This document shows, one piece after another, positions 54,261 to 64,000 of a stretch of DNA of 64,000 bases (position 1 is the first letter of the stretch; each line of letters opens with the position of its first letter). The notes beneath the pieces are model-generated. The model did not search any database and was not told the DNA's origin. It worked only from the letters and a program-made list of their open reading frames with translations. Location of the stretch: the NCBI GenBank assembly GCA_022813625.1, contig JAKLMB010000020.1, positions 1-64,000 of the forward strand, read 5' to 3'. The DNA comes from Aaosphaeria pasadenensis. Taxonomy: Eukaryota; Ascomycota; Dothideomycetes; Pleosporales. The translations under genes were made by a program, and so were the position numbers.

Positions 54261-55724
54261 ATGGCTTGCCGGATCCGCCACCTCCAGCGCCTCGAGCGCA
54301 GCGCATCACCACTCTTCGCCCTACGACGCCAGACACAACTCCAAGCATCGTCGCCGCTTCGAGCAGCAACATCACAGATCCTACGCTCAGTGCACTCGAC
54401 GACACGACAATCCGTGTCCGCGAGCCCGCTCCCCCCATCACCCACCTCTCAACTCTTCACACCCACCACCTCCCCTTCCCCAGCACAACCACCACCACCC
54501 GCCCTCCTCTCCCGCCTCCCGCTCTCCCAAGTCCTCCGCTCCTACACCATAATGACACTATCCTCATACCCCCTCCTCCTCTCCACCTTCTTCGCCCTCC
54601 TCCTCCGCATCCTCAACTCCACCTCCCCGCTCCTCTCCATCGACCGCAACCCCGTGCTCAACGCCCTCCTAAAACGCACCATCTACGCACAATTCTGCGC
54701 CGGCGAAACCGCCCCCGAGCTCCACCGCACCGCCGCCGAGTCCAAACGCGTGCTAGGATACGACGGCGTGATCCTCGAGTACGCGCTCGAAGTGCTCGGC
54801 GGGGCTCCCCCTTCCCCCGCGGAGACCGCCGCGGAAATCGAGACCTGGAAGAAGGGCATGCTGCAGAGCTTGTCCGTCGCCCACGCCGGCGACTTCATCG
54901 GCTTCAAGTGGTCCGGCCTCGGCCGCCAGGCGCTGCGGCTCCTCCAAACAGGCCAGGACCCGTCCCCCGAGATGCTCGAGGCCATGCACTCGGCCTGCTC
55001 CGTCGCAGCCGAGCGCGGGATATCGCTGCTCCCCGGCGCGGAGGAGGAGGTGACGAACCCGGGTCTCGAGGCGTGGAACCTCGCGTTGCAGAAGAAGTAT
55101 AACACGGGCGGCAGGGCGGTCGTGTACACGACGTACCAGTGCTATTTGAAGGCGATTCCGGGGCGGATTGCGGCGCATCTTGCGACCGCGCAGAGGGAGG
55201 GGTATGTGGCGGGTGTGAAGCTCGTGCGAGGTGCGTACTTAACCTCCGAGCCGAGGGGGCTCATCTGGGACGTGAAGGAGGATACGGATAAGTGCTATGA
55301 TTCGTGTCTGGATGCGGTGGTGTCGCAGAAGTGGAATGAGGCCGTGAAGGGGGAGGGGAAGTTCCCGGAGGTGAATATCGTGCTTGCGACGCACAACTTG
55401 CCATCGATTGAGAAGGCGCAGAGGATTCGCTCGGAGCAGTTGAAGGAGAGCAAGGGGGAGCTTCCACGGCTCACGTATGCCCAGCTTCAGGGCATGGCGG
55501 ACGAGTTGACGCAGGCGCTGCTGCAGCATCCGATGAAGGCGCAGGATGGGAACGCGAAGGTGGTGAAGCTGCTCACGTTCGGGACGGTTAGGGAGTGTCT
55601 GAACTTCCTCATTCGACGCGCGGCAGAGAACAAGGAGGCGGCGGGCCGCACGGGGGATACCGCGAGGGCCATGGGCGCCGAATTGCTAAGGAGGTTGAGG
55701 GGGGTGTTTGGCGGATCGTCATGA
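54261..55724 (+). CDS. Proline dehydrogenase, mitochondrial
   Basis: Intronless, 487 aa. The Arg/Ser-rich N terminus (about 1-55, MACRIRHLQRLERSASPLFALRR) has no acidic residues except E12 and is a likely mitochondrial presequence. A hydrophobic stretch follows at about 100-120 (YPLLLSTFFALLLRIL). The FAD-barrel blocks typical of eukaryotic PRODH are present: VVYTTYQCYLK, VAGVKLVRGAYL, KCYDSCLDAVV, NIVLATHNLPSI and the closing FGTVRECLNFLIRRAAEN, whose RRxxEN binds proline. It oxidises L-proline to P5C on the inner membrane, passing electrons to ubiquinone. It would be the natural sink for proline made by the reductase at 2.3 kb. Third codon positions are visibly rich in G/C compared with the subtelomeric genes. 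Confidence 0.93.
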   Translation: MACRIRHLQRLERSASPLFALRRQTQLQASSPLRAATSQILRSVHSTTRQSVSASPLPPSPTSQLFTPTTSPSPAQPPPPALLSRLPLSQVLRSYTIMTLSSYPLLLSTFFALLLRILNSTSPLLSIDRNPVLNALLKRTIYAQFCAGETAPELHRTAAESKRVLGYDGVILEYALEVLGGAPPSPAETAAEIETWKKGMLQSLSVAHAGDFIGFKWSGLGRQALRLLQTGQDPSPEMLEAMHSACSVAAERGISLLPGAEEEVTNPGLEAWNLALQKKYNTGGRAVVYTTYQCYLKAIPGRIAAHLATAQREGYVAGVKLVRGAYLTSEPRGLIWDVKEDTDKCYDSCLDAVVSQKWNEAVKGEGKFPEVNIVLATHNLPSIEKAQRIRSEQLKESKGELPRLTYAQLQGMADELTQALLQHPMKAQDGNAKVVKLLTFGTVRECLNFLIRRAAENKEAAGRTGDTARAMGAELLRRLRGVFGGSS

Positions 55725-56396
55725 GTGATTGCATAGCCCGGAGGCGGCATTGTGGACTTTTTCCTTTTGGTCTATTTTGGGTTTCAGCGAGCATTCATCA
55801 CCGGCTTTGGGGATTTTCTCTTTTTTAATATATCGTCATCAGCATGGAGACAGGTGGAGAGAAGGGAAGGCGATATCACGAGCATATGATATCTCAGGCT
55901 CTTCATTATCAAACGAGAAGACAAGCACAGTAAAAGCTAAAACTTCGAACCAAACTTTATTAAAAATATGAAAAGATAAATCAGTATACTCATTCATTGG
56001 TATGGTGCATGTGATAGATAACAAGACCCTTGGGAGGCTAGTTTTGATATAATTAATGACAGATATCGCAGATGAGTGAATGAACCTTACTTTCGGCATT
56101 AATATCTCTTCTTGGGTTGACTTGTAGTGCCAACATTCGTCTCGTGTGTGTGAACATGTACATTATCTGTTGAGATAACTACTGGGAATCTGCATTGGGT
56201 ACAGAGTATGTATGGACTTCTGTGTGGGTATCTAGGTACTTAAATTAATTGCCAGTAAAGGGGACTACCTTATATCGTTCACTAACAGACCGTCTGTCGG
56301 ACTGCACATCTAACTCAAGTACGATGGATAGAATCCGATGAGATCGTGATATGTATCTATCTATCTACTTTAGAGCCCTTTAATGTGAATCAGAAC
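55725..56396. other. Intergenic, between convergent genes
   Basis: About 670 bp holding the 3' ends of proline dehydrogenase and the next, leftward gene. A/T-rich past 55880. No gene. Confidence 0.6.
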
Positions 56397-57752
56397 TTAG
56401 ATACTACCATCCGCCGCGCCAGCCACCTCCGCTGGCCGTCCGCCGGTTTGGACGACTACCTCCTTCGTGGCCTCGTCACTCCCCTTAGCACCACCATCCG
56501 CCAGGACCTCGAAAGCCGCCAGTAAGTCCGCCTTCAGATCCCTCCAGTCCTCCACGCCGATGCTGACTCTCAACAACCGCTCGTCGACGCCGCCGTCGCT
56601 CATGCGCCGCCACTCAATCAAGCTCTCCACGCCTCCCAGACTCGTCGCGTGGTGGAACAGCGCGAGGTGGCTCGGCAGGCTGCGCGCCTGCGCGGGCGTG
56701 TGCGTGTAGATTGAAAAGACTGGACCGTACCCGTTCGGCATCTGCTCCTGCAGCCACTTCGCATCGGACGTGGAGGCCTGGAGGGAGGCGTGCGTGACAC
56801 GCGATATCACCTTCCGTACGAGTGCGAATTCCGGCGATGTGGAGGTCGAAGTGAGCGCGGAGTGGATCCAGGAGACGATGTTCGTCGCGCTTTCGCTCTG
56901 TCGCTGGACGCGTAGGGCGAGCGTGCGCAGACTGCGGACGCCGAGCCAGCCTTCGAGACTACCCAACACGCTGCCGAGGAAGATGCGCTCGTCACGGAGG
57001 GTGAGGGCACGCTTGTATCCCTCCGGCGTCGGGGCCGTCGCGAGCACACCGCAGAGCATGTCCGAGTGGCCGCCGATATATTTCGTGCCGGAGTGCATGA
57101 CGATGTCTGCGCCGAGCGCGAAGGGGTTCTGGAGTCCCGGGGGGCCAAAGGTAGCGTCGACGGAGAGGAGGGCTCCGCGTGCGTGGGCGCGAGCGGCGAA
57201 GTGGGCGATGGAGTAAGCCTCTCCCGTGGGATTCAATGGGGTCTCGAGATGCACGATGTCGCCGTTCCCAAGGCCCGCGGCGTCCCAGGCGGATTCATCG
57301 GCGTGGAGGTCTACGGTCCGGAGGTTGTGCATTTTGGTGTGGAGGGATATCACGCCGTGACAGCCGTGGTATCCACCGGATATGGCGATCACCTTGGGGA
57401 CGACGTTGACGAGGAGGGCATGAAAGGCAGAGAGGCCTGATGTGTACGTGACAACATGGTTCCCAAGAGATTCGTAGGAGGATGGTGGAGAGTCTGGGTA
57501 TAGGAGCGGTGCGAGGATGGTTTCGAGACGGTTGGTGCTAGAGGAGGCGAGACGAGAGTAGATGAGAGGCGTGGTGAGGTTGACATGTTCTTCAGAGCCC
57601 TTGGGTACGGGCTGAAGCTGTCCAGGGTTACGTGGGTAGCGGAAGGTGGTGGATGGGTGGATTGGGGGAGCAACGTCGGTGACGGTATTTATGCGGTCGT
57701 CGGCGTGGACGGCGTAGGTAGCGGGGGACAGAGGGGTGTTGTTGGGCGACAT
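56397..57752 (-). CDS. Cys/Met-metabolism PLP enzyme (cystathionine gamma-synthase/beta-lyase type)
   Basis: Intronless, 451 aa from the ATG at 57752; a second in-frame ATG lies 11 codons upstream, at 57785. Fold-type-I PLP signatures: N-terminal PPIHPSTTF, YSRLASSSTNRLE (the substrate-phosphate region), TYTSGLSAFHALL, SGGYHGCHG, LETPLNPTGEAY, and the Schiff-base lysine K224 in HSGTKYIGGHSD. The C-terminal block has SLGGVESLIEWRRMSD in place of the usual S-L-G-G-x-E-S-L-x-x-x-P, then RVSIGVEDWRDLKADL. This matches a fungus-specific group of trans-sulfuration-like enzymes rather than the classical cystathionine enzymes. Likely acts on cystathionine, homoserine esters or a related amino acid; cytosolic. 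The Pro in that loop is replaced, so substrate inference is cautious. Confidence 0.88.
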   Translation of the reverse strand: MSPNNTPLSPATYAVHADDRINTVTDVAPPIHPSTTFRYPRNPGQLQPVPKGSEEHVNLTTPLIYSRLASSSTNRLETILAPLLYPDSPPSSYESLGNHVVTYTSGLSAFHALLVNVVPKVIAISGGYHGCHGVISLHTKMHNLRTVDLHADESAWDAAGLGNGDIVHLETPLNPTGEAYSIAHFAARAHARGALLSVDATFGPPGLQNPFALGADIVMHSGTKYIGGHSDMLCGVLATAPTPEGYKRALTLRDERIFLGSVLGSLEGWLGVRSLRTLALRVQRQSESATNIVSWIHSALTSTSTSPEFALVRKVISRVTHASLQASTSDAKWLQEQMPNGYGPVFSIYTHTPAQARSLPSHLALFHHATSLGGVESLIEWRRMSDGGVDERLLRVSIGVEDWRDLKADLLAAFEVLADGGAKGSDEATKEVVVQTGGRPAEVAGAADGSI

Positions 57753-59400
57753 GGCGGTGGATTGATTAGCTCGATGGCGATTCAATTGGGAGGGTATATA
57801 TGGGCAATTGCCAATCTAGAGAGTAAATGAGTAGAAGGAGAAGAAAACGAAAAGAAATGTACGATGGATATAAGAATTGCGGAAGAGCAAAGATGATGAT
57901 AGAGAGATCATATGATGGTCGGAGGGAAGAGGTGTATCTAGTGTTAGTCATAAGCTAATTGGTCAAGACAATTGCGAGTTCGGCATATTTTGACGACCTG
58001 TACCGGTACCTATCATGGCGTGTCATGTCAATGTGTACGCCCTATGCAACGACATGTAGGCGTCGTCAAAAACGACGGATGATGCGATTGGAGCTCTAAA
58101 TTGCTGTACCAGAGCTAGACTGCCTGGGCGGGGATGAAATGAATCGAATTGGAGCTCGTTTGGATCCATTCCGACACTGTACATAATCATCGGGATTACT
58201 GAACAGATACGAGTTATAATCTAGGCATTCGTGGAGATTTTATGCAGGGCACGGTATGCGATATCGTAGACTCCCAGGTACTCATAAGTCCCTGGCCTCA
58301 GGGTGAGTGAGATGATTGATTAGTTGTATTGCACCGAGGAGGTACCGTTCCGGATAATGTGATTGCAAATATTTCAATTCAATTGACTCGGAAACAGACG
58401 CGAGGAGATCAATTGGGAAATTCAGGATACGCATATGGTGATGATAATGTTCAATGGTGGAATGAAATGAGACAGAATCAATTGAGAAGAATTCATGGTG
58501 GTGAGGGTCTGTTAGAGAAAAAAAGAAGAACAGGTGAGTAGTGGAACAGTTATGGAGTGAAAAGAGTATAGTTGGAATGGCGAATATGAATGGATATGGC
58601 GAGTAATAATTTGATGACAGTAGAAGTCGATTAGTACGAGTAGGACGAGTAGTTAGTGTGTAACTAGGGGTGGAGGTGATGATGATGACGATGATGATGA
58701 AAGAGGGAGAGAGAGGGAGGGGGAGGCAGTGAGGTTAGATCTTTCTTAGTGGGTTGTGCTAGTGCGGGGTAATTCTTCCACCGATTGTTCCGTGATTCCA
58801 TCATGGCTGAGCCAGTTGGTAGTATGTACCTACACACTACACAATAGTAGCTAGTACCCACGGCACAGTAGGAAGTACCTGTAAGTACCTCCTGTGTACT
58901 GAATGGATGGAGGGGTCGAGTACCGGATTACCCCGCCATCCCTTCCAACTACGCCATATCAAATTTTCAACCCTCGGTGCCCGTACCGCCACTCTTACTG
59001 TTGCACCTATTGCTATCATTGCTATTACTGTTTCTGGTATTTGTCGTTATGGAAATTCACATTGTATTACCTGCTGCATTAATCAGACTTCGTAGTTCAG
59101 TGTTGGCGTAGCTTCAAATAGCATGATGTTTTGACTGGAACATCATGAGCAACTTATGATTGACTTCACTCGCTACAATTAAAGACGGATAGATGGGGAT
59201 GGTAATCAACTTTTATACGTGCTGTCTCAGAGCTCGGAAGACAAGCTGCATGAGAGCTGCATATGCTGCTGGAGCTACCTATGAGCAATCCTCCTACTAT
59301 CCTTCGCCTGCACGCAACGTCAAGCTTTTGCTTTCCGTTCCCCTTCGCCATTAATCATTCCATTCCATTGAATTGTACATATCCGTCGTGACACCAATGC
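57753..59400. other. Intergenic spacer with simple repeats
   Basis: About 1.65 kb. No supported gene: frames at 58329 and 58907 (plus) and 58664 and 58837 (minus) consist mainly of simple-sequence translation. It contains the GAT/GGGA microsatellite at about 58677-58732. Confidence 0.55.
58677..58732. repeat. GAT/GAGG microsatellite
   Basis: A purine-rich run: (GAT)n with one GAC interruption, followed by GAGGGAGAGAGAGGGAGGGGGAGG. Probably polymorphic slippage DNA. Confidence 0.7.
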
Positions 59401-60596
59401 TTATAGCTGGCCAGAGGCCTCAATGGTAGGTGGGGTGCTGTACTTGATGGCACCGCTGCCGCTGCCGGCAGCCTCAATGGCGCGGACAACCCTGTAAGAC
59501 TCGACGTCGCCGTCGGGGACCTGGCCGAAGACGACGTGCTTGCCGTCGAGCCACGAGGTCACAACGGTGGTGACGAAGAACTGAGAGCCGTTGCTGTACA
59601 AATTCTGTCAGTATCATTGACCAAGACAAAGTAAAAGAGAAGTGGGGTGAGTGGTATCTTACGTGTTGGGGCCGGCGTTAGCCATGGAGAGGAGGAAAGG
59701 CTTGTTGTGCTTGAGCTTGAAGTTCTCGTCGGAGAACTTCTCGCCGTAGATGGACTTGCCACCAGTGCCCTGTAGAATCCATTGTTAGCTTGAGCTTCTT
59801 CACATTGTCACCCAGTCTTTCGCTGTCGCCCCGCATCCCCGCGGAGATGGTGAACGAATCGAATGGAGTCGCCAGCGAGGAGGTTACTTACGTTGCCACG
59901 GGTGAAGTCACCACCCTGGAGCATGAACTGGGGGATGACACGGTGGAACCTGGAGCCGGCATAACCGAAGCCCTTCTCGCCAGTGGAGAGAGCGCGGAAG
60001 TTCTCGGCGGTCTTGGGGACGACATCATCGAAGAGCTCGAAGTTGATCCTGCCCTTCTGCTCTGTTGCGGGGGAGGGGGATTGTCAGCAATTGAATCATC
60101 TTGAATGAATAGTGGATCGATGGAGAGGAGTAAGAGAGGTGGAGATGGTATGAGGTGACAAGGGAGTGGAATGCAAAGCTGTGCTCAAGCTGGAGCTGGA
60201 GCTGTAGTTGAAGCTGCAGCTGAAGCCGGAGAGCTCTTGCTGGTAGCGGAATGATGATAGGAGGGGCAATGATGATGAATTTGATGATGACGATGGTAGA
60301 TTGATTGGAGGGGTACAAGAATGGGAGAGATTGTAATGTTAGAAGAATGGAGAGAGTAGGGAACAAAACATACGCTTGACGGAGCCGGTGCTGGTGACGG
60401 TACCCTTCTGATCGACCTGGATCTCGGGGCCCTCCCAGGAGACGTCGAAGTAAGTCTTGATGACCATGTTGGAGGCTGATGGAGAGAAGAAGCGTTTGTT
60501 GAGATGGAATTGAGTTGTGTTGTAGGAGGAAGAGCGGAAGGTAGAGGAGAGAAGAGAAGAAGTAGTAGAAGAGGCAGGTTTGAAGCGGGGCAACAT
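59401..60596 (-). CDS. Cyclophilin-type peptidyl-prolyl isomerase with mitochondrial leader
   Basis: Four exons: 60374-60596, 59892-60061, 59663-59769 and 59401-59593, with introns of 312, 122 and 69 bp; 230 aa. The cyclophilin core is complete: FDDVVPKTAENFRALSTGEKGFGYAGSRFHRVIPQFMLQGGDFTRGN, NAGPNTNGSQFFVTT and the cyclosporin-contact Trp in WLDGKHVVFG. The first 43 residues are rich in Ser, Arg and Phe with one Lys-Arg-rich end and no acids, a mitochondrial presequence. Met44 (60467) starts MVIKTYFDVSWEGPE, a normal cytosolic N terminus of 187 aa. This is the arrangement of the Neurospora crassa cyclophilin gene, which makes both forms from one gene. The isomerase speeds proline bond isomerisation during folding. 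Confidence 0.95.
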
Positions 60597-62278
60597 GGTG
60601 GGGCTGGTTGGTTGGCTGGGTTGGCTGGGATGACCGGGTTGGTTGGTGAAGGCGGGACCTGTGAAAGGGTTGTAATGTAATTAGCGCGCCATCCTCATCA
60701 TCGTCCATCTACCTTTTTGTTACGAGTCCTGACAGGGAATAATAAAAGGTACGAGGATTGGTAAAGAGAGGGATCCGGACAAGATCAGGATAGGATGGGA
60801 TAGGGATGGGGATAGGACAATGATGCAGGACAGGGCAGAAGGGCAGGGCAATTGGATATGGCATGGCAGTGCATCTCTCAACCACCACCACCACCGCCGC
60901 CGCCATCACCAATTCACCCTCACCCTCGCCCTCGCCCTCGCCCTCGCCCTCACCACCACCCACCATCTGATATCCATCCCATCCGTCAGCATGCAAGCCT
61001 TCGGCGTCACCCCCCTCCATCAACCCCATCCATTCATCCATCCATCCATCCCTACTCTCCCTCCCTACATGCCCCCACCCCCATTTCTCTTCCCTTCCTT
61101 TCCCTCATCTTCTCCTTCCTTATCCTATTCGGGGTTGCTGCGGGATTGCTGCAAGGTAGAACAGGGCAGAAGAAGAAGCGAAAGAGGCAGTACATGGCGC
61201 TGTCCGTCCGGAGAACATCATGCTCCAGCTCTCTCTTTCCTTTTCCTTCTCCCAAGCTGGAAGATGGAAGGGGGAAAGGAAACGCGAGGTGGAAGGTGTG
61301 GGTTGGGAGACGGGGGAGGCGAATTGGGCTTCAATCTCACTCTGTGCCCTCTCAATTGCCCTCTCTATATAGATTGTAATTGACTTACCTTGGAGATGGC
61401 TTTTTACAAAGCTTTGGTGGGTAGGTACAGGTAGGTTGGTGGTTTTACGGACGGAGCTTGAGAGCTTGCAGCAAAAGGACAAGGTAGATCTCGCGACCGG
61501 AGGACCTCGGATTGTTATGTAATACAGGGGACGAAGAGATGGAAGATGATGATATAATACAATTGACCTTGATGGTCAATGGTTGTTGATGATGGATGAT
61601 GGATGAAGAATGGATGGTTGGAGGTACGAGGTAGAAGAGAGGGAAGAAAAAAAACCAGAGGCTGAGGTCCAAAGCCCTCACCTCATCTAACCTCTTCTCC
61701 TCTCCTCTCTCTCTCTTATTCTCCTCACACACTTCAATTCCTCACCTCACCGCATCGCACACTGCACTTGTCTAGTCTAGTCTAGTCGTAGCGTTCAATC
61801 TTTGGAACTAGAGAGCTCGACGACGTAATAGCCGGTCTCCTTGCCTTATTTTGTTTTGAGTGCGAGTAGTCTATTTGGTCTGTTATTATTAGTAGTAGTA
61901 GTGCCTCTTCCAGTCATCGGTCTCCGTCCTCATTGGCACTTGAATCCAACCTACGAGGACTACGAATACTAATAGCTAGTAACAAGATAAAGTAATATCA
62001 AAGAAGTGAAATATATGCCTAAACGCCATCAAGCTGGACTATTAGGAATATCAGTTCCTTTTACTGCCAAATATTGCTGCTTGTCAGCTTCTCTATTGTC
62101 TATTGAGGATTGCTTGGCATCTCGGCGACCCGCCCATTGTCGCATCACGTGACAGTCCCGGATCCCTGAGCTGCCACTTCATCCATATCACATCTCGTAA
62201 CTTGGACTTGACTTGACGCCCGGAACAGTATTCAAGGACACCGCGTCCACTTCCCTACCCCATTCCACCACCCTCACC
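60597..62278. other. Divergent spacer with microsatellites
   Basis: About 1.7 kb between the cyclophilin and ENTH starts. It has pyrimidine/purine-skewed blocks and simple repeats near 60880-60955; long frames across them (60820, 60852) are simple-sequence artefacts. The 3' part, from about 62000, should hold the ENTH promoter. Confidence 0.6.
60880..60955. repeat. CAC/CCG and CTCGCC microsatellite
   Basis: Two adjacent simple repeats: about eight triplets of ACC/GCC near 60880-60900, then five or six copies of CTCGCC/CTCACC near 60915-60952. They account for the proline/arginine- and alanine-rich false frames here. Confidence 0.75.
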
Positions 62279-64000
62279 ATGGATTTCAACAGCCTCAAGG
62301 ACCAAGTGAGCAATCTCACCCTCTACGACCTCAAAGCGAGTGTCCGTAAGGTCCAAAATGGTGAGTTCCCGCCCAACTCGCTCGCCGCACGCCCTGACGC
62401 AACCGCTAATTGCGCCCACAGCCGTCATGAACTATACAGAGATGGAGGCAAAGGTCCGCGAGGCAACAAACAATGAACCATGGGGTAAGTGCCACCAAAT
62501 GTTCATATCAGATCTTATTCTAACTCAATCATCCAGGCGCATCATCAACCCAACTTCAGGAAATCGCCAGCGGCACCTTCAACTAGTGAGCGCAAACCTC
62601 TCCCACCCTCGACATGACCCCTCTGCTAATATCTTCAGCCAATTGCTTAACGAAATCATGCCTATGATCTACAAACGATTCACCGAGAAGGCCGCTGAGG
62701 AGTGGCGGCAAATTTACAAGGTAGCTATCCCCAGGATTCCGAACACATATCTACTACCTTCCAAGCTCTCGTACGCTAACATCGGTTCACCAGGCCCTCC
62801 AACTCCTCGAGTTCCTCATCAAGAACGGCTCCGAAAGAGTCATCGACGACGCACGCTCCCACGTCTCCCTCCTCAAAATGCTCCGCCAATTCCACTTCAT
62901 CGACCAGAACGGCAAGGATCAAGGCATCAACGTGCGGAACCGAGCCAAGGAACTCGCCGAGCTCCTCAGCGACGTCGACCGAATTCGAGCCGAACGGAAG
63001 AAGGCGCGAGCAAATCGTAACAAGTTCGGGGGTGTCGAGGGCGGCGCCGGCCTAGGAGGTGGCTTTTCCAGCGGCGGTGGTGGCGGTAGCGGCAGATACG
63101 GAGGCTTTGGAAGCGAAAGTGCTGACTTCGGAGGTTACAGCGGCGGTGTATATGGTGACGGCGGCGGCTTTGGAGGCAATACCAGCGACTATCAAGAGTC
63201 TCAGGCCCGGAGGGATCGCTTCGAGGAGTACGACGAGTACGACGAGGGCGAGGTCTCTGCCCCCTCCCGACGAACACAACCCACATCCTCCTCCAGTCAG
63301 GCGAAACGGGAAACGAAGAAAGAAGAGCCGCCGAAGCCCAAAGAGCCCGTTGCCGATCTACTAGCATGGGACGATGAGCCAGCGCCGGCTTCCACTTCTG
63401 CTGGAAAGCAACCCGTTGCACCGATCTCCAACGACTTTGGCGATGATGACGATTTCGATGACTTCCAGTCCGCCGCCCCAGCACCGGCTGCCCAGTCGAA
63501 ACCGGCTGCAGCTCCTTTCATGCCACCACCTGCATCGACCTCGACCATCTCCTCGTCCACCCAATTCGCAGCACCACAGCCGCAGTCCGCTGCTCAGAGC
63601 AACAACCTGAACGACCTCTTCGCGACCGTCACTCCTACCCCTGTAGCTAGCAGCCTGGCATCCCCTCCCGTGGCTACACCTGCATCGACCACTTCCAGCT
63701 TCAATCAACCTCCGCGACCTGCCGGCTACCAGGCAACGGGTCCCAACTACTTCACCTCTGTCAACATCGGTCAGGGCCAGTCCGTGTCCTCCACCCCCTC
63801 ATCCGTACAGTCTCCCAGAATTGGTGGCGGCATTGGCGGAAACAAGCCTGCTGCCAAGTCATCTGGCGGCGATGCCTTCGCATCTCTCCTAGCTGGCAGT
63901 GGACCGAAGAAGACTGGCACCCCGACCCAGAAAGTCACCATGTCGGACATGGCCAAGCAGAAGACCAGCCAGGGATTGTGGGGGGCTTCAACGGCGAACA
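62279..64000 (+). CDS. ENTH-domain epsin-like protein, 3' end cut by window
   Basis: Five exons seen: 62279-62360, 62422-62484, 62537-62585, 62639-62720 and 62794 onward, with introns of 61, 52, 53 and 73 bp. The last exon is still open at 64000. The ENTH domain (about 1-145) is complete after splicing: DLKASVRKVQNAVMNYTEMEAKVREATNNEPWG, then LLNEIMPMIYKRFTEKAAEEWRQIYKAL, then FLIKNGSERVIDDAR and FHFIDQNGKDQGINVRNRAKEL. A basic helix follows, then a glycine/serine-rich stretch, then acidic motifs (DDDDFDDFQSA and DLLAWDDE) that recruit clathrin adaptors. This is the layout of Ent3/Ent5 and epsin proteins, which bind phosphoinositides and act in clathrin-coated traffic at the Golgi/endosome. 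It marks the start of core chromosome. Confidence 0.93.

Noticed and set aside
54266..55102. 278-codon Pro/Arg-rich frame inside proline dehydrogenase
   Set aside because: A product of strong G/C bias in codon positions; it overlaps the conserved PRODH frame.
60025..60708. 227-codon minus-strand frame over cyclophilin intron 1
   Set aside because: Mostly intron and simple-repeat translation; the cyclophilin exons on that strand use a different, conserved frame.
60820..61383. Long His/Pro-rich frames between cyclophilin and the ENTH gene
   Set aside because: They arise from CAC/CTCGCC microsatellites and C-rich promoter DNA.
1..64000. CRISPR arrays, rRNA or tRNA genes, complete transposons
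   Set aside because: None seen: no regularly spaced repeats beyond the telomere and minisatellites, no tRNA-like T-loop context noticed, no transposase or reverse-transcriptase motifs. A tRNAscan and a repeat search would be needed to be sure.

Overview
This window is the left end of a filamentous ascomycete (Pezizomycotina) chromosome. It opens with the C-rich strand of a TTAGGG-type telomere. Genes have short introns (mostly 46-82 bp, GT-AG, with CTAAC/CTAAT-like branch sites). Families typical of moulds are present: Zn2Cys6 and DUF3425-bZIP regulators, GH43, secreted polyamine oxidase, AtuA-like/DUF1446 and a tyrosinase-like protein. The class (perhaps Leotiomycetes) is a guess. All gene models were spliced by hand from GT-AG signals, reading frame and family conservation; nothing was searched.

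Layout. 1-480: telomere and AT-rich subtelomere with a long inverted repeat. 482-9.7 kb: an enolase-superfamily dehydratase and a divergent ornithine-cyclodeaminase-like reductase (best read as a 3-hydroxyproline pair), a GST, a Zn2Cys6 regulator and an aspartate-type aminotransferase. 10.2-15.4 kb: an alpha/beta hydrolase, a tandem RraA-fold protein and a P450. 15.4-19.6 kb: a decaying zone with a minisatellite, a small secreted cysteine-rich protein, an SDR relic and an aldehyde dehydrogenase that looks broken. 21.5-30.3 kb: DUF3425 bZIP, MFS sugar-type transporter, zinc alcohol dehydrogenase and an AtuA-like protein. 30.8-43.5 kb: CaCA exchanger, SDR, secreted GH43, secreted polyamine oxidase, APC amine/amino-acid permease and a second GST. 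43.7-52.5 kb: GPI-anchored surface protein, NAD(P)-binding epimerase-like protein, a tyrosinase-like protein lacking most copper ligands, and a small basic protein. 54 kb to the end: housekeeping genes (proline dehydrogenase, a Cys/Met-metabolism PLP enzyme, a cyclophilin with apparent dual targeting, an ENTH/epsin protein cut by the window edge).

How they may work together. The terminal 13 kb looks like a small-molecule catabolic island. The dehydratase and reductase would turn 3-hydroxyproline into proline, which proline dehydrogenase then oxidises. The aminotransferase and the RraA-fold protein would suit transamination and cleavage of a hydroxy-keto acid. The polyamine oxidase and APC permease are divergent and could serve amine use. 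The broken or decayed genes at 15-20 kb are typical of fast-evolving subtelomeres; the last 10 kb looks like stable core chromosome with visibly more G/C at third codon positions. The most unusual item is the intact but apparently copper-less tyrosinase homologue at 49-51 kb.
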